From contig QFOL01000015.1 in NCBI GenBank assembly GCA_003241215.1, positions 1-30,574 of the forward strand: 30,574 bases of DNA, given 5' to 3'. The notes beneath the pieces are model-generated. The model saw only the letters and a list, made by a program, of their open reading frames with translations. It was not told where the DNA came from and made no database searches. How positions within the stretch are numbered: position 1 is the stretch's first letter; the number at the start of each line of letters is the position of its first letter. The translations under genes were made by a program, and so were the position numbers. The DNA is from Agrobacterium fabrum. Its GTDB lineage: Bacteria; Pseudomonadota; Alphaproteobacteria; Rhizobiales; Rhizobiaceae. Positions 1 through 7,642 of the stretch are shown piece after piece.

Positions 1-6
1 GCATGC

Positions 7-96
7 GGAGAGGTGGCAGAGTGGTCGAATGCACCGCACTCGAAATGCGGCATACCTGCAAGGGTATCGTGGGTTCGAATCCCACCCTCTCCGCCA
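7..96 (+). tRNA. tRNA-Ser (anticodon CGA)
   Basis: A complete class II tRNA can be folded by eye. The acceptor strand GGAGAGG (7-13) pairs with CCTCTCC (86-92), followed by discriminator G93 and an encoded CCA (94-96). The anticodon stem CCGCA/TGCGG (34-38/46-50) closes the loop CTCGAAA, putting the anticodon CGA at 41-43, which reads UCG serine codons. The T arm is GTGGG-TTCGAAT-CCCAC (69-85). The long variable arm between positions 51 and 68 is typical of serine tRNAs. Confidence 0.97.
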
Positions 97-746
97 TAAC
101 TTTCCTTGGATAGTAAGGTTTTTTCGCTCGCTGATCGATCTACAATGCCTTTGGTTGACGACCTTTGCCGTCATGTGGCAAGCAGGGCCACATCCGAGGC
201 GCTACCAGTCTAAATAATCGGGAAATGTCCTGGCGGCGCCCCGTCGCATTTGTCCATGCTCCGCCTTTACATCGGCGATCCGGCACGTCTTTGGCACGAA
301 CGTGCTGCTCTTTGACCCACGCCTAAATTCTCCTGTAAGCCGCGATGTACCTAAATCCCTGGCGTTGCCAGAAGCGGATGGGATGCTGGAGGTGTTTCAA
401 ATTCGGGTTGCCTCTATCCCCCACATGAACTCCATATTTCTTTCAGCGCGGCACGACCAGGGAACGTAATTCCATGTTCCGCCGCGCGGCCGCTGATGGC
501 CGCCTTCATCATTCGGTACTCGCCTCCAGATTTCGCTCCCGTGGAGATATCAGCGCCTTCTTCGAGATCGCCCGGCAGGCGCCGTTTTAAACGTGGTCTG
601 GAGTAACCCGACAGTTCGATTTCTGCATCGCCAAGAATTCACATTTGCGCATAATGACCACTTGCAGAATCCTATGGAGGAGGATAGGTTTACTTGTATA
701 GACATAATAATTTACGGAACTGAAACTTCAAAAAGGGGAATGACCA
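97..746. other. 650-bp gene-poor stretch between tRNA-Ser and the importer operon
   Basis: No convincing gene is present. The base composition is less GC-rich than the genes around it. On the minus strand a frame stays open for 74 codons (638 down to 414) with protein-like composition but no proper start, so it may be the 3' remnant of a lost gene. Just before the importer there is an inverted repeat CCTAT-N8-ATAGG (671-688) and an AT-rich stretch (690-715) that could hold the promoter. The SD of the downstream gene is AGGGGA near 734. I saw no second copy of the tRNA 3' end that would mark an integrated element. Confidence 0.5.
104..124 (+). terminator. possible weak tRNA terminator
   Basis: A short CCTT/AAGG stem (104-107/115-118) with a 7-nt loop is followed directly by six T residues (119-124), eight bases after the encoded CCA. 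The stem has only four pairs, so the call rests mainly on the T tract and on its position. Confidence 0.35.
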
Positions 747-2306
747 ATGATTGATTTATCTCGCCGGCAATTCGTGACCGCTGCGTCTGCCCTTGCCCTG
801 ATTTCGGCCTGTCCGAAGCTCGGCTTTGCGCAGGATGCCGGCACGCTGAAGATCGCCATCGCTGCGGAAACCGGCAATCTCGATCTTTTGACGAACGTGT
901 CGTCGCTGAGTTCCTACACCGTCGTATTCGATGGCCTCGTGCATTACGGCCAGAACGGTACGGTCGAGCCGGGGTTGGCTGAAAGCTGGACGGTTGCCGA
1001 GGACGGCCTGTCGATCACATTCAACCTGCGCAAGGGCGTCACCTTCTCCGATGGCACACCGTTCGACGCCAAGGCGGCGGAGTGGAACCTCAGGCGCTGG
1101 ATGGGTGTTGCCGACTTCTCGTGGATCGCGATTTCCGACGCTTTCGACAGCACTGTCGTGCAGGATCCGCAGACGCTGGTGCTCAAGCTGAAGCGCCCCG
1201 TTCCGGCCGGCCTTCTCGAACTGACGATCGTTCGCCCGGTGCGCTTCCTGTCACCGAAGGCCGTGGATGGCGAGGGCAAGCAGACCGCTCCGATCGGTAC
1301 GGGTCCATGGATCGTCGAGTCGACGGATTCTTCCGGCGCCGTTCTCGTCCGCAACGAGAAATACTGGGGTGTAAAGCCGAATTTCAGCCGCATCGAACTC
1401 AGCGTCGTCCCGGATGAACTGGCGCGCGCCAACGCTCTGCGCTCGGGCGACCTCGACATCATCGGCGGCGACTGGGTCGCGCCGCTGTCGCCGCGCCGCG
1501 CCAAGTCACTGAGCGGCGAGGGGGTTGCGGTCGTAGCCGAGCCTGGCACGGCGACGCTGCTGCTCGGTTATTCGCCGAAATCGCCGCTGGTGCAGGATAT
1601 TGCCGTGCGTAGGGCGATTTTCAACGCCATCGACCGACGTGCCATCGCCGCGGTTCTTTTCGAAGGTTACGCCGATCCGATTGTCGATCTCTTCCCGGCC
1701 AATATTCCATTCTCCGGCAAGCGTCATGAGGTGCCTACCCGCGATGTCGCCGCCGTCAGGAAGATATTGACCGACGCCGGCTGGGCGCAAAGCGGCGGTT
1801 GGACCAAGGACGGCCAGGCGCTTACGCTGGAATTCCTCGTTTCCGAGGAATCGCTGCCCGGCTCGCGGCGGATCGGCGAGATGGTGCAGGGCCAGCTCGC
1901 CGAATGCGGCATCCAGGCGCGGGTGACATCCGTCGACAACGCCACCATGCATGATCGCCGCCCGGCTTTCGAATACGATCTCACCTTCTTCACGACCTAT
2001 GGCGCGCCCTACGATCCGCATGGCACGCTTGGCAATCCGTTCGTTTCCACCGTCGACAGCGGCCCGGACGGCAAGATTTATGTCGCGCCGGCACTCGACG
2101 CCCTGGTCAAGACGGCGACCGAAGCGAGCGGGGATGCCCGCGAACCGGCGATGCAGGCGGTCTACGACTGGCTTTTCGACAATGTTGCCGTCTGCCCGCT
2201 CGTCGTGCAGCAGCGTCTTTGGGCGCATGGGGCCCGTGTCGAAAACTTCGCGCTGCCGACGACCGACTACGATCTGCCGTTCAAGGGTATTTCCATGAAG
2301 GCCTGA
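747..2306 (+). CDS. ABC transporter substrate-binding protein, dipeptide/oligopeptide type (SBP_bac_5), Tat-exported
   Basis: Periplasmic solute receptor that delivers its ligand to the permease pair encoded just downstream. The N-terminus has a twin-arginine signal (SRRQFVTAA, R6-R7, then a hydrophobic stretch and cleavage near residue 28), so export by the Tat system is likely. The mature part follows the family 5 pattern: an early FDGLVHYG segment, a central GTGPW motif, and the RRAIFNAIDR region typical of DppA/OppA/NikA relatives. At 519 aa the length is normal. The ATG at 747 is preceded by AGGGGA at good spacing. It is first in a five-gene operon. The family transports peptides, nickel, opines and other compounds, and the sequence does not show which ligand is bound here. 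The cargo is therefore unassigned. Confidence 0.92.
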   Translation: MIDLSRRQFVTAASALALISACPKLGFAQDAGTLKIAIAAETGNLDLLTNVSSLSSYTVVFDGLVHYGQNGTVEPGLAESWTVAEDGLSITFNLRKGVTFSDGTPFDAKAAEWNLRRWMGVADFSWIAISDAFDSTVVQDPQTLVLKLKRPVPAGLLELTIVRPVRFLSPKAVDGEGKQTAPIGTGPWIVESTDSSGAVLVRNEKYWGVKPNFSRIELSVVPDELARANALRSGDLDIIGGDWVAPLSPRRAKSLSGEGVAVVAEPGTATLLLGYSPKSPLVQDIAVRRAIFNAIDRRAIAAVLFEGYADPIVDLFPANIPFSGKRHEVPTRDVAAVRKILTDAGWAQSGGWTKDGQALTLEFLVSEESLPGSRRIGEMVQGQLAECGIQARVTSVDNATMHDRRPAFEYDLTFFTTYGAPYDPHGTLGNPFVSTVDSGPDGKIYVAPALDALVKTATEASGDAREPAMQAVYDWLFDNVAVCPLVVQQRLWAHGARVENFALPTTDYDLPFKGISMKA

Positions 2307-2323
2307 CGACCTGGCCATTTGTC

Positions 2324-2351
2324 GCCGGCCTTTCGAGGAAATAAGGCCGGC
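2324..2351 (+). promoter_or_regulatory. intercistronic stem-loop after the binding-protein gene
   Basis: A perfect 9-bp stem GCCGGCCTT/AAGGCCGGC (2324-2332/2343-2351) with a 10-nt loop lies between the binding-protein stop and the first permease start. No T tract follows. It probably protects the upstream mRNA or partly terminates it, raising binding-protein expression over that of the permease. This is inferred from position. Confidence 0.65.
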
Positions 2352-2374
2352 GGTCCATTTTGTGGGGAACACCA

Positions 2375-3316
2375 ATGCAAAAACTTCTCTTGAGACGGGC
2401 TCTGCTCGCCATCGGGCTGATTCTTGCCGCCTCCGCAGCAATTTTCGCCCTTATCAGCGCCGCACCCGGCAATGTCGCCGCGCTGATTGCCGAACGGGCC
2501 GCCGGGCCGGGCGCCTCCGCGCAGATGATCGCGCGCATCGCCAATGACCTTGGCCTGAACGATCCGCTTCCCATGCGCTACGGCGCATGGCTTGCCGATG
2601 CCTTCATGGGCGATTTTGGCACTTCGCTGCGCACCGGCAAGCCAATAGCCGAGGAATTCGCCAAACGTATTCCGATCACCGGCGCGCTGCTCGCCGGCGG
2701 TGGTTTCATCGCGTTGCTGCTGTCGCTCGGCATGGGCCTTGTGGGCGCGGCAAGCAATGGCGGACCGGTGGATCGCATCCTGCACGGTTTCTCGCTGATC
2801 GGGGCTTCGACGCCGAATTTTTTCGTGGCGGCGATGCTGGTCATCGTCTTTTCGGTCTGGCTTGGCCTGGTGCCGGCCTTTGGGGTGAGAGGTTTTACCG
2901 GGTGGATTCTGCCCTGGCTGACGATCGCGCTCTTCCCCGCCTGCGTGCTTGCCCGCGTCGTGCGTGTCAACCTGCAGGAAGTGATGGCGCGACCCTTTGC
3001 GACCACCGGCTTCGCCAAGGGCTATACGCGCGGCGGCGTACTGGTGCGAGAGGCGCTGCCGAATATCGCCGTTCCCTACGTCACCACCTTCGGCGCGCAG
3101 TTTACGCTGATGATTATCGGCTCGATCGTGGTCGAGACCGTTTTTGCGCTGCGCGGCATCGGCTCGTTCTTCATCGACGCCATCCGTTTCCGGGACTTCA
3201 TCGGCATGCAGGCGTCGCTGCTGCTGTTCGTGGTCTTCTTCGTCTCCGTCAATTTCATCGCCGATTTCGTGTGCATGCTGATCGATCCGCGGCTGCGCCG
3301 AGCAAAGGGGGCCTGA
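2375..3316 (+). CDS. ABC transporter permease, DppB/OppB type
   Basis: First membrane subunit of the importer (BPD_transp_1 fold, 313 aa, about six hydrophobic segments). It begins with a membrane anchor (LLLRRALLAIGLILAASAAI). It carries the DppB-type periplasmic region with GLNDPLPMRYGAWL and GDFGTSLRTG, and the cytoplasmic EAA-like loop with VLVREALPNIAVPYV that docks onto the ATPase. The ATG at 2375 is preferred because GGGGA (2364-2368) precedes it at 6 nt; a TTG five codons earlier has no such site. It is followed after one base by the second permease, so the two are co-translated. Confidence 0.93.
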   Translation: MQKLLLRRALLAIGLILAASAAIFALISAAPGNVAALIAERAAGPGASAQMIARIANDLGLNDPLPMRYGAWLADAFMGDFGTSLRTGKPIAEEFAKRIPITGALLAGGGFIALLLSLGMGLVGAASNGGPVDRILHGFSLIGASTPNFFVAAMLVIVFSVWLGLVPAFGVRGFTGWILPWLTIALFPACVLARVVRVNLQEVMARPFATTGFAKGYTRGGVLVREALPNIAVPYVTTFGAQFTLMIIGSIVVETVFALRGIGSFFIDAIRFRDFIGMQASLLLFVVFFVSVNFIADFVCMLIDPRLRRAKGA

Positions 3317-3317
3317 C

Positions 3318-4232
3318 ATGAAGCCCGATTTCCTGAATCGCCTGCGTGGCCTGCCGTGGCTGACCCTCTCGCCTGTCGTTCTCCTGGTCTTCGTTGCCGT
3401 CTTCGCGCAGCTGATTATGCCCTACGACCCGGCCGCGCAGGATTACAGCGCCGTTCTCGCCGGGCCGAGCGCACAGCACTTCTTCGGCACGGACTATCTC
3501 GGTCGTGACATCTTCAGCCGCATTGTTGGCGGCGCCCAGGTGTCCATGGTCGCCATGGCGATCGTCCTCGTCGCGGCCCTCGTCATCGGCGTCGTTCTCG
3601 GTTCGCTTGCCGGCTATATCGGCGGCACGGTCGAACTCGTGCTTATCAGCATTATCGACATCATTCTGGCCTTGCCCAGCCTTGTCATCGCTCTTGCACT
3701 GATCGGCATCATGGGCACCGGCTACTGGTCGATGATCTTCGCGCTGACCATGGCCTGGTGGGCGAACTATGCCCGCATGAGCCGTGCCGTGGTGACCGCT
3801 GAACTGCAGCAGCCCTATATCGAGGCGGTGCGCGTCATGGGGGCGGGGCATCTCTGGATATTCGTCCGGCATATCCTTCCGCACGTCCTGGCGCTCGTGG
3901 TGGTTTACGCCAGCGCCGACGCCGGTGCGCTCGTCCTGTCCATCGCCACGCTCTCCTTCCTCGGTCTCGGTGTTGCGCCGCCGACCCCGGAATGGGGCCA
4001 GATGCTGGTCGACGGCATGGGTTACATCGAGGAATATCCATCCCTGGTCATTATCCCCGGCCTTGCGCTCACCTTCGTCGTGGTCAGCTTCAACCTGCTC
4101 GGCGAAGCCTTCGCCCTGCAGAAGGTGCCTTCGCCGATCAGCGGCCGGCTGTTGCGCCGCCGCCGCGCGGCGCGGGCGGCCGAGGAAGTGCAACGCGCGG
4201 AAATCGAACGCCAGGGGAGGGCAAGCGCATGA
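3318..4232 (+). CDS. ABC transporter permease, DppC/OppC type
   Basis: Second membrane subunit of the importer (304 aa). It shows the DppC hallmark FFGTDYLGRDIFSRIVGGAQVS near residues 55-76, several transmembrane segments, and the EAA loop YIEAVRVMGAGHLWIFVRHILPHVL. The C-terminus ends in a basic cytoplasmic tail rich in Arg (GRLLRRRRAARAAEE). The start codon lies one base after the stop of the previous gene, and its own stop overlaps the next start as ATGA. Substrate specificity is set by the binding protein and is unknown. Confidence 0.93.
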   Translation: MKPDFLNRLRGLPWLTLSPVVLLVFVAVFAQLIMPYDPAAQDYSAVLAGPSAQHFFGTDYLGRDIFSRIVGGAQVSMVAMAIVLVAALVIGVVLGSLAGYIGGTVELVLISIIDIILALPSLVIALALIGIMGTGYWSMIFALTMAWWANYARMSRAVVTAELQQPYIEAVRVMGAGHLWIFVRHILPHVLALVVVYASADAGALVLSIATLSFLGLGVAPPTPEWGQMLVDGMGYIEEYPSLVIIPGLALTFVVVSFNLLGEAFALQKVPSPISGRLLRRRRAARAAEEVQRAEIERQGRASA

Positions 4233-5239
4233 GCACCAAACCGATATACGAGATCAAGGACCTGGTGATTGACCTCCATACGCCGACGGCCAGCGTCCGC
4301 GCCGTCGACGGTGTCTCCTTCGCCATCCATCCCGGTGAGACCGTGGCGGTCGTCGGGGAAAGCGGCTCCGGCAAGACGGTCATGACCCTTGGCCCGCTCG
4401 GGCTCCTGCCCGAAGGCGTCCGGGTGGATATCCGCGGCGAGGCGCTGGCCGAGGGGGGCGATCTGCTGCGGGCCGGCGGCAGGGCGCGCTCGGCCCTGCG
4501 CGGACGCTACTTCGGCGTCGTCTTCCAGGACCCGATGAGCGCGCTCAACCCCATGCTGAAGGTCGGCCCGCAGCTTGCGGCGCAGGTCCGGCGCTTTCGC
4601 GGGGCGGATCGTATCACCGCGAAGCAGGAGGCGATCAAGCTCCTCCGCCGCACCGGCATTCCCGATCCCGAAGACCGCTACGACCGTTATCCGCATGAAA
4701 TGTCGGGCGGCATGCTGCAGCGTGTGATGATCGCGCTCGCGCTTGCGGCGAACCCGCCGGTGCTGATCGCGGACGAGCCGACCACCGCACTCGATGCAAC
4801 GGTGCAGGCGCAGATCCTCGAACTCCTGCGGCAGATCCAGCGGGAGGAAGGCATCGCCGTCATCCTGATCACCCATGATATTGGTGCGGTGGCGGCCGCG
4901 GCCGACCGCGTGGTGGTGCTTTATGCCGGCCAGATCGCCGAGCAGGGAGCTGTCATGGACGTGCTCACCCGGCCGGCGCATCCCTACACGCGCGGCCTGC
5001 TCGCATCGGTGCCCGATTTCCGCTCCGGCAACCGTATCGTCGGCCGCGAGATTTCGGGTTCTCCACCGAACCAGATCAAGCTGATGCCGGGCTGTCGCTT
5101 CGCCGACCGCTGTCCCATTGCCGTGCCGCAATGTCGCGTCAGCCGGCCGCTCCTCGAAACCGTAACGGCGTCCGGCGAAGGCCACCTTGCCGCCTGCCCC
5201 ATCGCACCACGAAACGAGACCGATCATGCCGCAGCCTGA
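4229..5239 (+). CDS. ABC transporter ATP-binding protein, DppD/OppD type
   Basis: First ATPase subunit (336 aa). Walker A is GESGSGKT at residues 43-50, the signature is MSGGMLQR, Walker B is [12 protein letters not shown], and the switch histidine lies in ITHD. The C-terminal oligopeptide-transporter extension ([15 protein letters not shown]) is present. The ATG at 4229 overlaps the previous stop by four bases and has AGGGGAGG just upstream. Longer readings that start inside the upstream permease gene are out-of-frame extensions without homology. It should form a heterodimer with the next gene product. Confidence 0.94.
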   Translation: MSTKPIYEIKDLVIDLHTPTASVRAVDGVSFAIHPGETVAVVGESGSGKTVMTLGPLGLLPEGVRVDIRGEALAEGGDLLRAGGRARSALRGRYFGVVFQDPMSALNPMLKVGPQLAAQVRRFRGADRITAKQEAIKLLRRTGIPDPEDRYDRYPHEMSGGMLQRVMIALALAANPPVLIADEPTTALDATVQAQILELLRQIQREEGIAVILITHDIGAVAAAADRVVVLYAGQIAEQGAVMDVLTRPAHPYTRGLLASVPDFRSGNRIVGREISGSPPNQIKLMPGCRFADRCPIAVPQCRVSRPLLETVTASGEGHLAACPIAPRNETDHAAA

Positions 5240-6251
5240 CCTTTCGCAGACGGCGCCTGCCGTCGATATCCGTGGCCTGAAGGTGCATTTCGCCTCCAAG
5301 AGCGGCGGCCCCGGCGTCAAGGCGGTCGACGGGGTAAGCCTTGCCATTCCCCGTGGCACTTTCCATGGCGTGATCGGGGAATCGGGCTGTGGCAAGACGA
5401 CGCTCGCCCGCACCATCATCGGCCTCCAGCGGGAGACCGAAGGCAGCGTGCAGATCGCCGGCCGCGACCGGGCCGAGTGGCAACGCCAGGACCCGAAGGC
5501 GTTCGCCCGCGAGATCCAGTTCATCTTTCAGGACCCGCTCGGTTCGATGAGCCGGCGCCAGACGGTGGAACAGTCGCTGGAAGAACCGTTGCTGATCCAC
5601 AGGACCGGCACGGCCGAGCAGCGCCGGGCGCGCCTCGCCGAACTGCTCGATCTCGTCTCGCTGCCAGATACGGTGCGGGATCGTCTCCCGCGCTCCCTGT
5701 CGGGCGGCCAGCGTCAGCGTGTCTCGATCGCCCGGGCGCTCGCCCTCAACCCGTCGATCCTCGTCTGCGATGAGCCGCTTTCGGCGCTGGATGTCTCGAT
5801 CCGCGCGCAGATCGTCCGGCTTTTCCTGGAGCTCCAGCAGAAGCTCGGCCTGACCATCATCATGATCGCGCACGACCTTGCCGTCATCCGCGAGATCTGT
5901 ACCAGCGTGACGGTGATGTATCTGGGCCGTGTCGTGGAGGAGGGGCAGACCGCCGATCTCTTCGCAAAGCCCGCCCATCCCTATACGCAGGCGCTGCTTT
6001 CGGCCGTGCCCTCGGCAGATCCGCGTATCGAGCAGGCCCGCCGGCGCATCCTTCTGGACGGTGATCCGCCGAGCCCGAGGGCAATCCCGTCCGGCTGTCG
6101 GTTCCACACCCGTTGTCCGATAGCTGAAGCGGCTTGCGCCAGGATCGATCCGGTACTCGATCTTGTCGGGCACGGAGGACGCGCAGCCTGCATCAAGGCC
6201 GATGGCCGCGCGATAACCGTCAATGCCGCAGGATCAAACGGGCGAGGCTAA
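5226..6251 (+). CDS. ABC transporter ATP-binding protein, DppF/OppF type
   Basis: Second ATPase subunit of the importer (341 aa). It carries Walker A GESGCGKTT (residues 51-59), the signature LSGGQRQR, Walker B ILVCDEPLSALD, the switch AHD, and the C-terminal Dpp/Opp extension with GCRFHTRCPIAEAAC. I chose the ATG at 5226, which overlaps the previous gene by 14 bases; its ribosome-binding site is weak and translational coupling is likely. An in-frame ATG at 5187 would add 13 residues without family similarity. It is the last gene of the operon, and its stop codon lies inside a hairpin. Confidence 0.93.
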   Translation: MPQPDLSQTAPAVDIRGLKVHFASKSGGPGVKAVDGVSLAIPRGTFHGVIGESGCGKTTLARTIIGLQRETEGSVQIAGRDRAEWQRQDPKAFAREIQFIFQDPLGSMSRRQTVEQSLEEPLLIHRTGTAEQRRARLAELLDLVSLPDTVRDRLPRSLSGGQRQRVSIARALALNPSILVCDEPLSALDVSIRAQIVRLFLELQQKLGLTIIMIAHDLAVIREICTSVTVMYLGRVVEEGQTADLFAKPAHPYTQALLSAVPSADPRIEQARRRILLDGDPPSPRAIPSGCRFHTRCPIAEAACARIDPVLDLVGHGGRAACIKADGRAITVNAAGSNGRG

Positions 6252-6260
6252 GCCTCGCCC
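6240..6260 (+). terminator. hairpin enclosing the importer operon's last stop codon
   Basis: GGGCGAGGC (6240-6248) and GCCTCGCCC (6252-6260) form a perfect 9-bp stem whose three-base loop is the TAA stop codon itself. No T tract follows, so it is either a Rho-dependent end or a stability hairpin rather than a classical intrinsic terminator. Confidence 0.6.
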
Positions 6261-6324
6261 GCGAGCCTGGCCTCCTCACTCCAGTCTGCAAATCCAGGAA
6301 CTGTTCATCCCGCAGGTTCCAGGG

Positions 6325-7500
6325 CTAGCCTACTTTTCCCATCGGCAGCCGCAGGTTCATACCGATCATGATCATTCTGACCGCATCCTCCGCTGCACGG
6401 GCCAGAAGCTTGGGCGCCAGTGATATTGCATCTTCCAGTGAGCATGGCCGGGTCAATATCGAGGCGAAAGCATCGATCCCGCATTCGAAATTGAGCCTCA
6501 CTCCCTTGCCGATCGTACCGGCAAGGGCAACGACGGGGACGCCGGCCTCCTTGGCCCGGCGGGCGATTTCGGCGGGAACCTTGCCGAAGGGTGTCTGGCC
6601 ATCGAGGCTTCCTTCTGCGGTGATCACGAGGTCGGCGTTGCGCAGATAGTCGTCGACATCGAGATATTGCATGACGATATCGTAGCGGGGATGAAGCTTG
6701 CCGCAGAGCAGGCCGAGGACGGCTGCACCCAGTCCGCCGGATGCGCCGGCGCCTGGCGCAGAGCCGACATCGATATCTGTGCTGTCCTTGATGCGGGCGG
6801 CATAGATTTCCATCGCCGCAGCGAGCTCTTCCACCTGTTCCGGCGTGGCACCCTTCTGCGGGCCAAAAACGCGGGCGACGCCACGTTCCCCGAGAAGCTG
6901 GTTATGCCAGTTCACAGCGGCATCAATGCGCACCCCGGACAGGCGCGGATCGCGGTTGCCGAGATCGATGCGATCCAGTTTTGTCAACGCCGCGCCGCCG
7001 CGGTCAATATCTCGGCCGGCAGCGTCGAGCAGTCGAACGCCCAGCGCCTGCGCCATGCCGGCGCCACCATCATTGATGCCGCTGTCGCCGCAGCCGAGCA
7101 ATATTCGTCTTGCGCCACCATCGAGCGCGGCGCGTACGAGTTCGCCGACGCCATAACTCGTGGTCAGGCAGGGATTGCGGCGATCGCGCGGAACAAGGCT
7201 GAGGCCTGCGGCTGCGGCCATTTCGATGACCGCCGTTCGCTCTGTGCATCCGCCGAGAAACCCGACAAAGGCGGGGACGGGTTGCCCAAGCGGGCCGGTC
7301 ACCGTCACCGGGTGGATGGTGCCATTGGTGGCGCCGATCAGCGCCCGGGTAAAGCCTTCGCCGCCGTCGGCCATGGGCGCCTTGACCACAACAGAGCCGG
7401 GGAAGGCGCGCAGAACACCTTTTTCAATGCAGTCGGCGGCCTGCTCGGCTGAGAGGCTTTCCTTGAAACCAGAGGGAGCAACAACAACGCGGAAGGGCAT
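6325..7500 (-). CDS. glxK: glycerate kinase (GlxK/GarK family, PF02595)
   Basis: Phosphorylates D-glycerate, in this family usually giving 2-phosphoglycerate, which feeds glyoxylate, tartronate or serine-derived carbon into glycolysis; it is cytosolic. The 391-aa length and the motifs match the family: KESLSAEQAADCIEKG near the N-terminus, MADGGEGF, and the conserved Gly-rich GCGDSGINDGGAGMAQALG around residue 140. The ATG at 7500 follows an AAGGAC site. It is a separate transcription unit, because an intrinsic terminator at 7592-7614 ends the upstream SLC13 gene and an ECF-type promoter motif lies at 7539-7563. Glyoxylate-pathway partners (glyoxylate carboligase, tartronate semialdehyde reductase) are not in the window. 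Confidence 0.93.
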   Translation of the reverse strand: MPFRVVVAPSGFKESLSAEQAADCIEKGVLRAFPGSVVVKAPMADGGEGFTRALIGATNGTIHPVTVTGPLGQPVPAFVGFLGGCTERTAVIEMAAAAGLSLVPRDRRNPCLTTSYGVGELVRAALDGGARRILLGCGDSGINDGGAGMAQALGVRLLDAAGRDIDRGGAALTKLDRIDLGNRDPRLSGVRIDAAVNWHNQLLGERGVARVFGPQKGATPEQVEELAAAMEIYAARIKDSTDIDVGSAPGAGASGGLGAAVLGLLCGKLHPRYDIVMQYLDVDDYLRNADLVITAEGSLDGQTPFGKVPAEIARRAKEAGVPVVALAGTIGKGVRLNFECGIDAFASILTRPCSLEDAISLAPKLLARAAEDAVRMIMIGMNLRLPMGKVG

Positions 7501-7538
7501 GGGACGGTCCTTTCATGACAGTTATGTGACATTGGGGA

Positions 7539-7563
7539 AACGTCTCGGCCCGCCGCTTATTCC
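7539..7563 (-). promoter_or_regulatory. ECF-type promoter motif for glycerate kinase
   Basis: Read on the minus strand, GGAAT (7563-7559) is followed after exactly 16 bases by CGTT (7542-7539), with the -35 extended to GGAATAA. The start codon lies about 39 bases further on. The same arrangement recurs at 9214-9238, 9292-9316 and 11732-11756, with near matches at 11179-11202 and 11197-11221, and all sit beside the ECF sigma gene at 11243. Confidence 0.65.
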
Positions 7564-7591
7564 GGTGATCATAAAATTTAGTCGGGTAAAT

Positions 7592-7614
7592 AAAAAAGGC
7601 CGCACGTCGCGGCC
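7592..7614 (-). terminator. intrinsic terminator of the SLC13 transporter gene
   Basis: On the minus strand GGCCGC-GACGT-GCGGCC is followed by six T residues. It lies just past the transporter stop codon and before the glycerate kinase start, so it separates these two same-strand genes into different transcripts. Confidence 0.85.
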
Positions 7615-7642
7615 TCTCATTTAAACCAAGCTGTTGTCTACG

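Noticed and set aside
414..638. A 74-codon open frame on the minus strand beside tRNA-Ser, with protein-like composition.
   Set aside because: It has no plausible start codon or ribosome-binding site, and frames of this length arise by chance in GC-rich DNA. I mention it only as a possible relic in the intergenic entry.
7..746. tRNA-Ser as an integration site for a genomic island.
   Set aside because: I found no second copy of the tRNA 3' end, no integrase and no mobility gene in the window, so nothing supports an inserted element here.
1506..2441. A 311-codon minus-strand frame across the binding-protein gene end.
   Set aside because: It crosses the stop codon and the intercistronic hairpin and resembles no family; the plus-strand genes explain the region.
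4022..5524. A 500-codon frame on the minus strand opposite the importer ATPases.
   Set aside because: It is a shadow frame: both ATPase genes on the plus strand carry all family motifs, and the minus-strand product is Arg/His-rich with no recognisable domain.
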